Shown: positions 1-7,836 of the stretch, piece after piece | Position numbering within the stretch: position 1 is the stretch's first letter | Layout of the letters: each line of letters starts with the position of its first letter | DNA from: JAYVSZ01 sp043774925 | GTDB taxonomy: Bacteria > Pseudomonadota > Gammaproteobacteria > Burkholderiales > Methylophilaceae | Assembly: GCA_043774925.1 (NCBI GenBank) | Contig: JAYVSZ010000048.1 | Span: 1 to 64,000 of the forward strand | Direction: 5' to 3' | DNA length: 64,000 bases | Program-made: the position numbers and the translations under genes | Notes under the pieces: generated by a model | Seen by the model: the letters and a program-made list of their open reading frames with translations, nothing else | Told to the model about the DNA's origin: nothing | The model's database searches: none

Positions 1-38
1 AAGCAGTCAATTTTTTATAGAAACTTTTGGAGATTCAA

Positions 39-1268
39 ATGAAAACAAAATTAAGTTTAGCAGTTGCAGCAGCTTTATTAGCTGGTGCTTCAAGCGCTAA
101 CGCTGGCATCATGATTCCAGCTGGCGATTGGACATTAGACATCGGTGGCGTTGTAAACGCATACTACACATCTACACGTGCAAGCGGCGACGCTGTTACT
201 GTAATTGGTGGTGTTAACGATGCTGGTAAAACAACATCAAACATCACAACTGGTTTGTTACCTAATTATCTATCAGTTTCTGGCAAAACTCGCCAAAACG
301 ATTTAGATGTTGGTTTTACTATCAGCATTAACCCAGGTGCTTCTACAACTCATTCTGGTGAACAAGGTAATGCTAATGGTGGTGCTGTAAACCAAGAAAA
401 TCGTCAGGCGTTCTTAACATTTGGTGACAAATCATGGGGCTCTATCAAACTAGGTAAAGACTTAGGCATTTATGCTTCTGACGCTATTTTGAATGACATG
501 ACATTGTTAGGCGTGGGTTCTGCAGCTGGCTTCTTGGCTGGTAACACTACCACATTAGGCCGCATTGGTTCTGGCTTTATATATGCTGATTGGAAAGCAC
601 AAGTGGCTTACTCATCACCAAACTGGAATGGCTTTAGCTTTACAGGCGGTTTAACACAAGCTTGGAACGCACAAACTGCTCAAGTGGCTGGCGCTACTAG
701 CACAGGCCGTGGCGCTGCATCACCAGCGTTTGAAGGTAAAGCTTCTTACGAGTGGGCTGGCGACTTTGGCGGTAAAGTATGGGCTTCTGGCATTACACAA
801 AAAGTTAAAGGCCTTAACGGCGTTGGCCTTGGTGCTAAAACATCAGAAACAGCAAATGCTTGGGATATTGGTGGTCACGTAGACGCGATGGGCTTTGGTG
901 CAACTGCTTACTACGGTCAAGGTTCTGGTGAGGGCACTACCATTCAGTTACGTGATGGTTTTGATACTACAGGTAACTCACGTGATTCAGAAGACTGGTA
1001 CGTTCAAGGTACTTACACAATCCCAACTGTTGGTACAAAATTGGGCTTAAGCTACGGCGAATCTAACCTTGATGGCAACACTATTGATACATTTAAAGAC
1101 CTATCAACTCGTATGTGGACAATTGGTGCTTATCACCCAATTACAAAACATTTGAACTTGGTAGCTGAGTACTCAGATGTTAAAGGTGAGTTGAAAAATA
1201 AAGTAGTTAATACTAATGTAAATGGCAAATCACGCACAATCTCATTGGGCGCAATCTTATTCTTCTAG
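39..1268 (+). CDS. Outer-membrane porin (Gram-negative beta-barrel porin)
   Basis: The product is a trimeric-type general porin allowing passive diffusion across the outer membrane. Residues 1-22 form a typical signal peptide (MKTKLSLAVAAALLAGASSANA). The mature part has alternating polar/aromatic strands, Gly/Asn/Thr-rich loops and a C-terminal Phe-Phe, the usual outer-membrane insertion signal. The length (about 409 aa) fits betaproteobacterial porins. The ATG at 39 is chosen because GGAG lies 6 nt upstream and the signal peptide begins there; an in-frame TTG at 27 is unlikely. Codon use is strongly biased and the gene ends at a strong terminator, consistent with high expression as a single-gene unit. 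The promoter lies outside the window. Substrate selectivity cannot be told from sequence. Confidence 0.9.
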   Translation: MKTKLSLAVAAALLAGASSANAGIMIPAGDWTLDIGGVVNAYYTSTRASGDAVTVIGGVNDAGKTTSNITTGLLPNYLSVSGKTRQNDLDVGFTISINPGASTTHSGEQGNANGGAVNQENRQAFLTFGDKSWGSIKLGKDLGIYASDAILNDMTLLGVGSAAGFLAGNTTTLGRIGSGFIYADWKAQVAYSSPNWNGFSFTGGLTQAWNAQTAQVAGATSTGRGAASPAFEGKASYEWAGDFGGKVWASGITQKVKGLNGVGLGAKTSETANAWDIGGHVDAMGFGATAYYGQGSGEGTTIQLRDGFDTTGNSRDSEDWYVQGTYTIPTVGTKLGLSYGESNLDGNTIDTFKDLSTRMWTIGAYHPITKHLNLVAEYSDVKGELKNKVVNTNVNGKSRTISLGAILFF

Positions 1269-1321
1269 GCCAAAGTTATCTTGGCGCAGAGTTAACTCTG
1301 CTGAAATTAGAAACATAAGTT

Positions 1322-1350
1322 AAAAACGGCAACTTCGGTTGCCGTTTTTT
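1322..1350 (+). terminator. Rho-independent terminator of the porin gene
   Basis: A perfect 12-bp stem (AAAAACGGCAAC paired with GTTGCCGTTTTT) closes on a UUCG tetraloop and ends in a T run. It sits 54 nt after the porin stop codon. The A tract on the left makes it potentially bidirectional, but the next gene also reads rightward. Confidence 0.95.
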
Positions 1351-1379
1351 ATTGCCCATTTAGCGTGTATGATATCACT

Positions 1380-1631
1380 ATGAATAGCAGAAGATTTAAG
1401 CTTGAAGTAAGATTAACTTTTCATGCAAAAGAGCGCATGAAAGAGCGCGACATTTCAGAATCTATGATTTTGGATTTGATAGATACAGGAGAGATTCGCA
1501 ATAAAGATGAAACGCATCTTTGGATTTTAAAAGCATATAGCGATAGAAATGATAATTTAATTTGCGTTGCGGTTGTAATAGAAGATGTCTTAGTAGTAAA
1601 AACAGTCATGCATCATTTCGAATTGGAGTAG
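1380..1631 (+). CDS. DUF4258 domain protein (toxin-like)
   Basis: A small basic protein of about 83 aa with the DUF4258 signature: an N-terminal TFHAKERMKERDI segment (His and Arg-rich helix), a central W-I-L strand and a C-terminal V-V-K-T-V-M-H-H strand. DUF4258 proteins are predicted members of the RelE/BrnT-like toxin fold. It is followed 4 nt later by a DUF2283 gene, a pairing often seen and suggestive of a toxin-antitoxin-like unit, though neither activity nor an antitoxin role is shown by sequence. The start could be ATG 1380 or GTG 1365; neither has a convincing ribosome-binding site. A toxin role is inference only. Confidence 0.75.
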   Translation: MNSRRFKLEVRLTFHAKERMKERDISESMILDLIDTGEIRNKDETHLWILKAYSDRNDNLICVAVVIEDVLVVKTVMHHFELE

Positions 1632-1635
1632 TTAA

Positions 1636-1836
1636 ATGAGAACAACTTATTATCCAGAAGATGATATTTTAAAGTTAGTGTTCAATAACAATAAAATTGT
1701 GCGCGAAACCTCACAGGATTGGAATGTAAATGTAAGTTACGCGGCAGATGGCAGCATTGTAGAAATGGTGATTTTGGATGCCGTGGCTGCTGGCTTAATT
1801 CCATTTCACAGCGGTGATTCAAGAAAAGCTGCTTGA
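1636..1836 (+). CDS. DUF2283 domain protein
   Basis: A 66-aa protein matching the DUF2283 pattern: YYPEDDILKLVF near the N terminus (the family's Y-x-x-x-x-D-x-L-y-i-x-F strand) and a D-G-S-I-V-E-M-V-I-L-D-A strand in the middle. It is an acidic small protein of unknown function, commonly encoded beside DUF4258 or BrnT/HigB-like genes. It is 4 nt downstream of the DUF4258 gene and surely co-transcribed with it. It could be the antitoxin-like partner, but it lacks an obvious DNA-binding motif. Confidence 0.75.
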   Translation: MRTTYYPEDDILKLVFNNNKIVRETSQDWNVNVSYAADGSIVEMVILDAVAAGLIPFHSGDSRKAA

Positions 1837-1930
1837 TTTTTTGTAGGTGCTATCTTTAGCAAGTATGGCGTACAAAACGGTTTAATTTGCGCACCATTGC
1901 TGCCAAGCCCTACATAACGCTAGCCGGCGT

Positions 1931-1936
1931 TATAAT
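1931..1936 (+). promoter_or_regulatory. Putative -10 box (TATAAT) of prmC, leaderless arrangement
   Basis: A perfect TATAAT ends 8 nt before the prmC ATG (1945). Transcription from this box would start at or next to the start codon, giving a leaderless mRNA. No Shine-Dalgarno sequence precedes the ATG. No good -35 was recognised, so the call rests on the -10 and on the same pattern at other genes in the window. Confidence 0.45.
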
Positions 1937-1944
1937 CACTTGTA

Positions 1945-2895
1945 ATGACAAACGCCCAAACTATCAAAACCACGCTGCTTTCCGCCACCACGCTTTTAAA
2001 CACAGATGAAGCCACTCTTGAAGCGCAACTACTGTTGCAACATGTACTCAATGTGAATCGCGCATGGTTGATTGCGCATGAAGGCGATGCTCTGCAACCC
2101 AATAGCCATGCGGCGTTTGAGGCATTGCTTAAACGCAGATTAAACGGTGAGCCGATGGCTTATATTTTAGGTTATCGCGAGTTTTATGGTTTAAAACTGA
2201 AAGTGACGCCCGACACGCTGATTCCACGGCCAGATACCGAAACCTTAGTAGAAGCGGCATTGGCGAAGGTTCAATTATCCCCTATCCCTCGAGGGGAGAG
2301 GGGTTGGGGAGAGGGTGTTAATGCCGTTAACGCAAAAGCTTCCCCCTCTCCCCAACCCTCCCCCACGCTGGGGGGAGGAAGTTTTAACGTGCTAGATTTG
2401 GGCACTGGCACGGGCGCAATTGCGCTGGCGATTGCCAAGCATCGCCCACAAGCCTTTGTAACGGCGGTGGACGCGAGCGAAAGTGCTTTAAATGTTGCCA
2501 AAGAAAATGCACAAAATTTAAGCATTAACAACATTAAGTTTATGCAAAGTGATTGGTTTAGCGCTTTAAACCAACAAAAATATGACATGATTGTGAGTAA
2601 CCCGCCCTACATCGAGCAAAACGACGCGCATTTAACGCAAGGCGATTTACGCTTCGAGCCACGTTCTGCTTTGGCTTCTGGCGCGGATGGTTTGAATGAT
2701 ATTAAGCACATTATCGCCAATGTGCCGCAACACCTACACCCGCATGGATGCTTGTTGCTGGAGCATGGTTATAATCAAGCAAAAAGCGTTACGGCTTTGC
2801 TAATACAAGCTGGGTTTAGCGAGATTGAAACCATCAAAGATTTGGGTGGCAACGACCGTGTGACGCTGGGTTTTATAAGCCAGCACATAGTATAA
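1945..2895 (+). CDS. prmC: Peptide chain release factor N5-glutamine methyltransferase PrmC, with repeat insertion
   Basis: PrmC methylates the Gln of the GGQ motif of RF1/RF2 using SAM. The SAM-binding motif VLDLGTGTGAIALAIA and the catalytic NPPY motif (SNPPYIEQ) are intact, as is the N-terminal helical release-factor-binding domain (to about residue 105). The protein is 316 aa, about 30-40 longer than usual. The excess is residues of about 110-145, between the PDTETLVEAAL segment and the SAM fold. That segment is Pro/Gly/Ser-rich and encoded by a G/C-tract palindrome (see repeat feature). The reading frame is kept, so the enzyme may still work, with the insert as a loop at the domain junction. 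The usual neighbour prfA is absent here. Confidence 0.93.
   Translation: MTNAQTIKTTLLSATTLLNTDEATLEAQLLLQHVLNVNRAWLIAHEGDALQPNSHAAFEALLKRRLNGEPMAYILGYREFYGLKLKVTPDTLIPRPDTETLVEAALAKVQLSPIPRGERGWGEGVNAVNAKASPSPQPSPTLGGGSFNVLDLGTGTGAIALAIAKHRPQAFVTAVDASESALNVAKENAQNLSINNIKFMQSDWFSALNQQKYDMIVSNPPYIEQNDAHLTQGDLRFEPRSALASGADGLNDIKHIIANVPQHLHPHGCLLLEHGYNQAKSVTALLIQAGFSEIETIKDLGGNDRVTLGFISQHIV
2279..2380. repeat. REP/MITE-like palindromic element inserted in-frame in prmC
   Basis: About 100 bp with G-tract and C-tract arms. The left arm (2292-2316, GGGGAGAGGGGTTGGGGAG...) is the near reverse complement of the right arm (2341-2364, CCCCCTCTCCCCAACCCTC...). Each arm also carries its own small hairpin: CCCTCGAGGG at 2286-2295 and CCTCCCCC/GGGGGAGG around 2357-2378. 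The composition is quite unlike the flanking gene. In the prmC frame it reads through without stops as a PRGERGW..SPQPSP-type peptide, which is typical of repeat elements translated inside genes. Confidence 0.85.
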
Positions 2896-2902
2896 TCACG
2901 GC

Positions 2903-4024
2903 ATGACAGATAATTCCGTAGGCATTGTTGCAGCGCAAACCGCGCATTTTAGCGCGCCGCTCACGCTAAAAAGTGGCGCGGTGTTGCCTGAGTACGATCT
3001 GGTTTACGAGACTTATGGCACATTGAATGCCGATAAATCGAACGCAGTGCTGATTTGCCACGCGCTTTCTGGCACGCATCACGTGGCAGGGAAATACGCG
3101 GAAACCGACAAAAATGCGGGTTGGTGGGATAACTTAATTGGCCCGAATAAACCGCTAGATACCAACAAATTTTTTGTGATTGGCGTGAATAATTTGGGTG
3201 GCTGCGCGGGCTCTAGCGGCTCAAGCAGCATTAACCCAAAAACTAAAAAACCTTTTGGCTCCAGCTTTCCCGTGGTGACGGTGGAAGATTGGGTGAATTC
3301 GCAAGCGCTGTTGTGCGATTATTTAGGCATTAAAACACTAGCCGCGGTAATTGGTGGCAGCTTGGGCGGCATGCAGGCGCTGCAATGGACGATTTCATTT
3401 CCTGAGCGCATCAAACACGCGCTGGTCATCGCCAGCGCGCCCAACTTAACCGCGCAGAATATGGCGTTTAACGAGGTGGCGCGTCAGGCGATTATTACCG
3501 ACCCAGAGTTTCATGGCGGCGATTATTACGCGCACAACACCGTGCCGCGGCGCGGCTTGCGCATCGCGCGCATGTTGGGGCATATCACCTATTTGAGCAA
3601 CGATGCAATGGGTGCAAAATTTGGTCGTAAAATTAAAGACGAAATCAAATACACCTTTGATGTTGAGTTTGAAATGGAATCATACTTGCGCTACCAAGGC
3701 GATAAATTCGCCAGCGAGTTCGACGCCAACACTTATTTACGCATGACGCGCGCGCTGGATTATTACGACCCAGCGCTGGAACACGGCGGCGATTTAAGCA
3801 AAGCGCTAAAAAATGTCACCGCCGAATTTTTAGTGGTTTCGTTTACCAGTGATTGGCGCTTTTCGCCCGAGCGCTCGCGCGAGATTGTGAAAGCCTTGCT
3901 GGATAACGAGCGCACGGTGAGTTACGCCGAAGTGACGGCCTTGCACGGCCACGATGCATTTTTGATGCCAGACACGCATTATCACAATATTTTGCGTAGT
4001 TATTTACAAAAAATTGAAATTTAA
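2903..4024 (+). CDS. metX: Homoserine O-acyltransferase MetX
   Basis: MetX activates homoserine with an acyl-CoA for methionine synthesis. It is an alpha/beta hydrolase fold protein of 373 aa. The nucleophile Ser is in GGSLGGMQALQW, an acid residue lies in the VVSFTSDWRFSP segment, and the His in TALHGHDAFLMP. Whether acetyl- or succinyl-CoA is used cannot be decided; many proteobacterial MetX proteins use succinyl-CoA. A TATAAT box at 2891-2896, overlapping the prmC stop codon, ends 6 nt before the ATG, so a leaderless transcript is possible. metW follows one base after the stop codon, the standard metX-metW operon. Confidence 0.95.
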   Translation: MTDNSVGIVAAQTAHFSAPLTLKSGAVLPEYDLVYETYGTLNADKSNAVLICHALSGTHHVAGKYAETDKNAGWWDNLIGPNKPLDTNKFFVIGVNNLGGCAGSSGSSSINPKTKKPFGSSFPVVTVEDWVNSQALLCDYLGIKTLAAVIGGSLGGMQALQWTISFPERIKHALVIASAPNLTAQNMAFNEVARQAIITDPEFHGGDYYAHNTVPRRGLRIARMLGHITYLSNDAMGAKFGRKIKDEIKYTFDVEFEMESYLRYQGDKFASEFDANTYLRMTRALDYYDPALEHGGDLSKALKNVTAEFLVVSFTSDWRFSPERSREIVKALLDNERTVSYAEVTALHGHDAFLMPDTHYHNILRSYLQKIEI

Positions 4025-4025
4025 A

Positions 4026-4658
4026 ATGCAAAATAATGTAAATATTACAAATAAAAATCCACTGAATGCACAATTCCGCCAAGATTTTGCAATCATTGCG
4101 GGTTGGGTGAATTTTGGCTCAAAAGTGCTGGATTTAGGCTGCGGCGATGGCGAGCTGCTGACTTATTTGCGCAAATCGCTGGAAGTAAAAGGCTACGGCG
4201 TGGAAAAAGACGACGCCAACTGGCTGGCCGCGATGCAGAACGGCAACAACGTGATTCAAATGGACTTGGAAGACGGTTTATCGGGCTTCGAGAATCAATC
4301 GTTCGATACCGTCATCCTCTCGCAAACCTTGCAAGCCATGCATAATACCGAGGAAATTGTGCAAGAAATGCTGCGTGTAGGCCGCGAAATCATCGTCACT
4401 TTTCCTAATTTTGGCTATTGGCGCAACCGCTTACAAATTGCCAGCGGCGGCCATATGCCTGTGTCAAAAGACCTGCCTTTTCAATGGTTTGATACGCCGA
4501 ATGTGCATCTTTGCACAATCAATGATTTTGAAATTTTTTGTAAAAATCACAAAATTTCTGTCATTGAGCGCAAAGTGATTACCGACGGTAACGCAGTGAA
4601 TTTTATGCCAAATTTACTGGGCAATTTGGCCATGTACCAGTTAAAAAGTACTATTTAA
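4026..4658 (+). CDS. metW: Methionine biosynthesis protein MetW (SAM-dependent methyltransferase fold)
   Basis: MetW is a class I methyltransferase-like protein always paired with MetX in proteobacteria; it stimulates or is required for MetX activity in several species. The SAM-binding motif VLDLGCGDGELL is near residue 35, followed by the acidic V-E-K-D loop and FDTVILSQTLQAM. The ATG at 4026 directly follows the metX stop (1-nt gap) and is preferred over the overlapping TTG at 4014. The C-terminal region (F-P-N-F-G-Y-W-R-N-R) is characteristic of MetW. Confidence 0.93.
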   Translation: MQNNVNITNKNPLNAQFRQDFAIIAGWVNFGSKVLDLGCGDGELLTYLRKSLEVKGYGVEKDDANWLAAMQNGNNVIQMDLEDGLSGFENQSFDTVILSQTLQAMHNTEEIVQEMLRVGREIIVTFPNFGYWRNRLQIASGGHMPVSKDLPFQWFDTPNVHLCTINDFEIFCKNHKISVIERKVITDGNAVNFMPNLLGNLAMYQLKSTI

Positions 4659-4675
4659 ACAAAGTCTCTCGGTCT

Positions 4676-6253
4676 TTATCCACTCGGCTCTAAAAAGCCA
4701 GCAAGCCTAGTGAGCTCGAGACGCTGACTCTCTCTAACAGCATCTAGCCAAGGTGACTGTATGGCAGCATTATCAGCAATCAATGTTTTTGTCTTTTCTC
4801 GCTGCAATCGTAGTGCATCTTCATTACCTAACAACACATGCAGCAAGCATAAAAAGTATTGGGTAGGCAAAAAGGTGGGGCTCATTTTTTCGCTATATTG
4901 CAAGGCTTCTAGCGCCTTATCATACTGCCCCAGCACCCAGTAACATTGCCCGATGACCCAATGACACCAAGGTGAAGAGCGCGGATTAAGCCTTAGTGCG
5001 GTTTCGATATAAAATAAACCTTGTTGCCCTTGGTCGCCTGAAGCAAGTATCTGTGCCAAAAACAAGTATGCTTCTGCATTATTTGGGTCCATCGCCACCG
5101 CTTTTTTAACGTATTTAAGCGCAGGTTCAGCTTCTTTACGCCAGTAATACACCCAACCTAACACTGCGTGACCATGCGACATTAAAGGGTCGATTTCTAT
5201 CGCGCGTGTTGCGTGTGTAAATGCATTGGTAAAGGCAGTTTTAGTGTCATGCGTATATCGCATAATCCATTCATAGATAAATGAACGTGCTAGCCAAGCA
5301 TGTGCAGCAGCATAATTCTCATCTAACTCAATCGCTTGATGAAAAAACCTTTGCGCTGTGGTCGTTGTTTTTGCTGTGTATTGCCAATGTTGCTCAATAC
5401 CGCGTAATAAGGCATCATGCGCCTCAATACTTTTTGTGCCTTCGTGACCAAAACGTTCGGCTTCGGCACTCGCCAGTTTAATTTGTAATGCACCAGCAAC
5501 ACTCCGCGCCAATGCATCCTGCATGGCAAATATATCTTTTAGCTCATACTCATAACGCTCCGACCAAAGCGGCACATTGTTATTAGTGGGCACCAATTGC
5601 ACACTCACCCGCATGCGTTCGCCATTTTTTTGTACGTAGCCGCGCAACAGGTGCGTTACACCCAGCTCATCACCCATTTCTTTATCTGATTTTGTTGAAT
5701 TCCGATAGGCAAAAGATGAGTGCCGCGAAATAATCAACATGCCCGAGAGTCGCGAGAGCTCCGAAATAAGTGTGTCTGCAATGCCATCGGCAAAATAATC
5801 CTGTGCGTTAACATCGCCGATATTAGTAAAAGGCAATACCGCTAACGAAGGCCTTGTATCGGCAAGCGGTGTGCTACTACTTTGTTGAGGTTCTAAAGTC
5901 TGTATTTGCGCACGCTGCGTAATTAATACGCTGTAGCCACCTTTAGGTAGCTCAATCACAAAATCATCACTGCGCCCCAAATCATCGTAATACTCGCGTA
6001 GTTTATTGCGTAAGCGCGTTGCCTCAACCCGTACAATCGCATCTAAACTTGGGTCAAAATCATCAGCGCGGTCAAACACTTCCAGGGCAATGGTGTAGCC
6101 TTTTAAGTGACTAGTTTCGTCATTCAGCGTATGGGTGACAAGGTAATCTAAAAAGCGTTGCTGGCGTGGCGAGCCAGCAAACAATGTGCTGGCCAGCATT
6201 TTAGTAGCGCTAGCGCGTATCTTTTCTTGTTCTACTTCGCTCCACTGTTGCAT
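4676..6253 (-). CDS. Winged-helix / TolB-like / TPR regulator-like protein
   Basis: Three parts can be seen in 525 aa. Residues 1-110 resemble the N-terminal domain found in many TPR regulators (F-A-G-S-P-R-Q-Q-R-F-L-D-Y-L, then R-V-E-A-T-R-L-R-N-K-L-R-E-Y-Y and L-P-K-G-G-Y), a winged-helix-like arrangement. Residues of about 140-265 match the TolB-like/FlgO-like domain (LAVLPFTNIG, F-A-D-G-I-A-D-T-L). Residues of about 280-490 hold tetratricopeptide repeats. No transmembrane helix or cyclase catalytic residues are evident, although such proteins are often labelled adenylate cyclase. The ATG has AGGTGA just upstream. It diverges from a secreted-protein gene across 159 bp, so it may regulate that gene (inference). 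Confidence 0.75.
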   Translation of the reverse strand: MQQWSEVEQEKIRASATKMLASTLFAGSPRQQRFLDYLVTHTLNDETSHLKGYTIALEVFDRADDFDPSLDAIVRVEATRLRNKLREYYDDLGRSDDFVIELPKGGYSVLITQRAQIQTLEPQQSSSTPLADTRPSLAVLPFTNIGDVNAQDYFADGIADTLISELSRLSGMLIISRHSSFAYRNSTKSDKEMGDELGVTHLLRGYVQKNGERMRVSVQLVPTNNNVPLWSERYEYELKDIFAMQDALARSVAGALQIKLASAEAERFGHEGTKSIEAHDALLRGIEQHWQYTAKTTTTAQRFFHQAIELDENYAAAHAWLARSFIYEWIMRYTHDTKTAFTNAFTHATRAIEIDPLMSHGHAVLGWVYYWRKEAEPALKYVKKAVAMDPNNAEAYLFLAQILASGDQGQQGLFYIETALRLNPRSSPWCHWVIGQCYWVLGQYDKALEALQYSEKMSPTFLPTQYFLCLLHVLLGNEDALRLQREKTKTLIADNAAIQSPWLDAVRESQRLELTRLAGFLEPSG

Positions 6254-6412
6254 AAGTCACCTATACAAATTTTTATTGTTTGTAACAGCGTTAGTAACGC
6301 CATGTAACTGTCGCTAACTGTGCACCACTATAACAAAAACCCACAATACATGCACTCACCTAGCAAAATTAAACAGCTTGAGGTGATTAACCAAACTTAA
6401 AGGAGAATTATC

Positions 6413-6919
6413 ATGAACTTAGCTCAAACACGCTTTACATCTGTAGCTGCTTTAACTTTACTCGCTTGTGCCTCTTTAAATGTGTATGCAGAATCAGGCA
6501 GCACCAGCGGTAGCTCAGCATTGACTTACAGCGAACGCAAAGTAGTGCAAATTCCAAATACCAAAGGAGAAATGTTACAGCTTGCTACAGTGAAAGGCAC
6601 ACTTAAGAGCGCTGGCCCTATGGATGGCGGCAGCGTGGTCAATGAAGAAGTTGCACAGCTGTTTCAAGGCAATGGCGATCATTCAGGCTATTATACAATC
6701 ACGAGTGCTGACGGCTCTACCGTAGCAAAATGGGACGGGAAAGTAAGCACCGTGATGAAAGATGGCAACCCAATGACCACTTTTAAAGGAAAATGGGAGT
6801 ATGTGGGCGGTAGCGGCAAATACCAAAACATCAAAGGCAAAGGAGATTACAATGGTTACTTCACTGCGGCTGATGCATACGTGGTTGATTGGAAAGGCAA
6901 TTACTCACTCGATAAATAA
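6413..6919 (+). CDS. Secreted protein of unknown function, beta-rich
   Basis: A 168-aa protein with a clear signal peptide (cleavage after NVYA, about residue 26). The mature part is beta-rich with several Gly-containing strands. The segment K-W-E-Y-V-G-G-S-G-K-Y followed by I-K-G-K-G-D-Y-N-G-Y resembles the small beta-barrels of the allene-oxide-cyclase/dirigent type. That is a shape analogy, not an assigned homology. No catalytic motif is seen. Translation starts behind a strong AGGAG 7 nt upstream. It lies head-to-head with the TPR regulator gene and 69 nt ahead of an SDR gene. Confidence 0.7.
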   Translation: MNLAQTRFTSVAALTLLACASLNVYAESGSTSGSSALTYSERKVVQIPNTKGEMLQLATVKGTLKSAGPMDGGSVVNEEVAQLFQGNGDHSGYYTITSADGSTVAKWDGKVSTVMKDGNPMTTFKGKWEYVGGSGKYQNIKGKGDYNGYFTAADAYVVDWKGNYSLDK

Positions 6920-6938
6920 AAATAAGACATAGTATCCG

Positions 6939-6962
6939 CCTTAGGCTGAAAACGGCCTAAGG
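6939..6962 (+). terminator. Hairpin between secreted-protein gene and SDR gene
   Basis: An 8-bp stem (CCTTAGGC / GCCTAAGG) with an 8-nt loop, followed by TCTCTT rather than a true T run. It may be a weak terminator or attenuator for the upstream gene. Confidence 0.4.
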
Positions 6963-6988
6963 TCTCTTAAAATATTAAGGAGAACATC

Positions 6989-7789
6989 ATGCAAATATCA
7001 GGTAAAACAGCTTTGGTGACAGGCGCATCTAGCGGCATGGGTGCAGCCATCGCCAAAGAATTAGCAAAACAAGGCTCACAGGTATTGTTGTTAGCGCGCA
7101 ATGAGGCCAGACTGAAACAAGTTGAAACAGAAATTAAGGCCGCTGGCGGACAAGCACGTTATTACACTGTGGATTTAGGTGATGCAGAAGCGGTAAAAGT
7201 ACTTGCACAACGCATTCAAACCGAGGTTGGCACACCCGATATTTTGGTCAATAACGCGGGTAGCGGTTGCTGGAAATCCATACAAGACACCAGCCCTGAA
7301 GAAGCTTGGCAAATGATGGAGCTGCCGTATTTTGCGGCGTTCAACGTTACCCGTGCATTTTTACCAGAAATGCTCAAACGCAACACAGGCCATATTGTCA
7401 ACATGAGCTCTGTGGGTTCACGTTTTGTGTGGCCAGGTGCAACGGCTTATTTGGCAGCACGCTGGGCAGTGCGGGGTTTTACTGAGGCCTTGCGCGCAGA
7501 CTTGTACGATACGAAAATTGGTGTGACTTTGTACGAAAGCGGCGTTGTGGATTCACCTTATTGGGAGCATAACCCCGGCAGCCGTGAGCGTGTACCAAAA
7601 ATTGCCAAAATGATTCCAAACTTGTCTCCTGAGCAAGTTGGGATTGCCGTTGCTAAAGGCATCAAGGGCAACAAGCGCCTCATCGTAATTCCATTTATGA
7701 TGAAAACGATTTACTTTCAGCACTTCTTTTTTCCATGGGTGGTGCAATGGTTAATGACAGTGACAGGCTATCGCCCGAAAAAAAGTTAA
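6989..7789 (+). CDS. Short-chain dehydrogenase/reductase with Lys-to-Arg at the catalytic position
   Basis: A classical SDR of 266 aa. The nucleotide-binding TGASSGMG is at residues 11-18, NNAG at 88-91, and the active-site Ser in NMSSVGS at about 140-141. The active-site block reads Y154-L-A-A-R158, where the family has Y-x-x-x-K, so the catalytic lysine is replaced by arginine. The rest of the motif context (V-R-G-F-T-E-A-L-R) is intact. The C terminus ends in an aromatic/hydrophobic stretch (Y-F-Q-H-F-F-F-P-W-V-V-Q-W) that could touch membranes. AAGGAG precedes the ATG. The substrate is unknown. It may be co-transcribed with the downstream permease gene. Confidence 0.88.
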   Translation: MQISGKTALVTGASSGMGAAIAKELAKQGSQVLLLARNEARLKQVETEIKAAGGQARYYTVDLGDAEAVKVLAQRIQTEVGTPDILVNNAGSGCWKSIQDTSPEEAWQMMELPYFAAFNVTRAFLPEMLKRNTGHIVNMSSVGSRFVWPGATAYLAARWAVRGFTEALRADLYDTKIGVTLYESGVVDSPYWEHNPGSRERVPKIAKMIPNLSPEQVGIAVAKGIKGNKRLIVIPFMMKTIYFQHFFFPWVVQWLMTVTGYRPKKS

Positions 7790-7836
7790 GTCTTTATGTT
7801 ATTGTGGCATTAGTTTAAAAATTTGAGGTAATGCCT

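Noticed and set aside
4676..6253. Adenylate cyclase
   Set aside because: Similar TPR proteins are often labelled so, but no class III cyclase catalytic domain is present; the middle domain is TolB-like.
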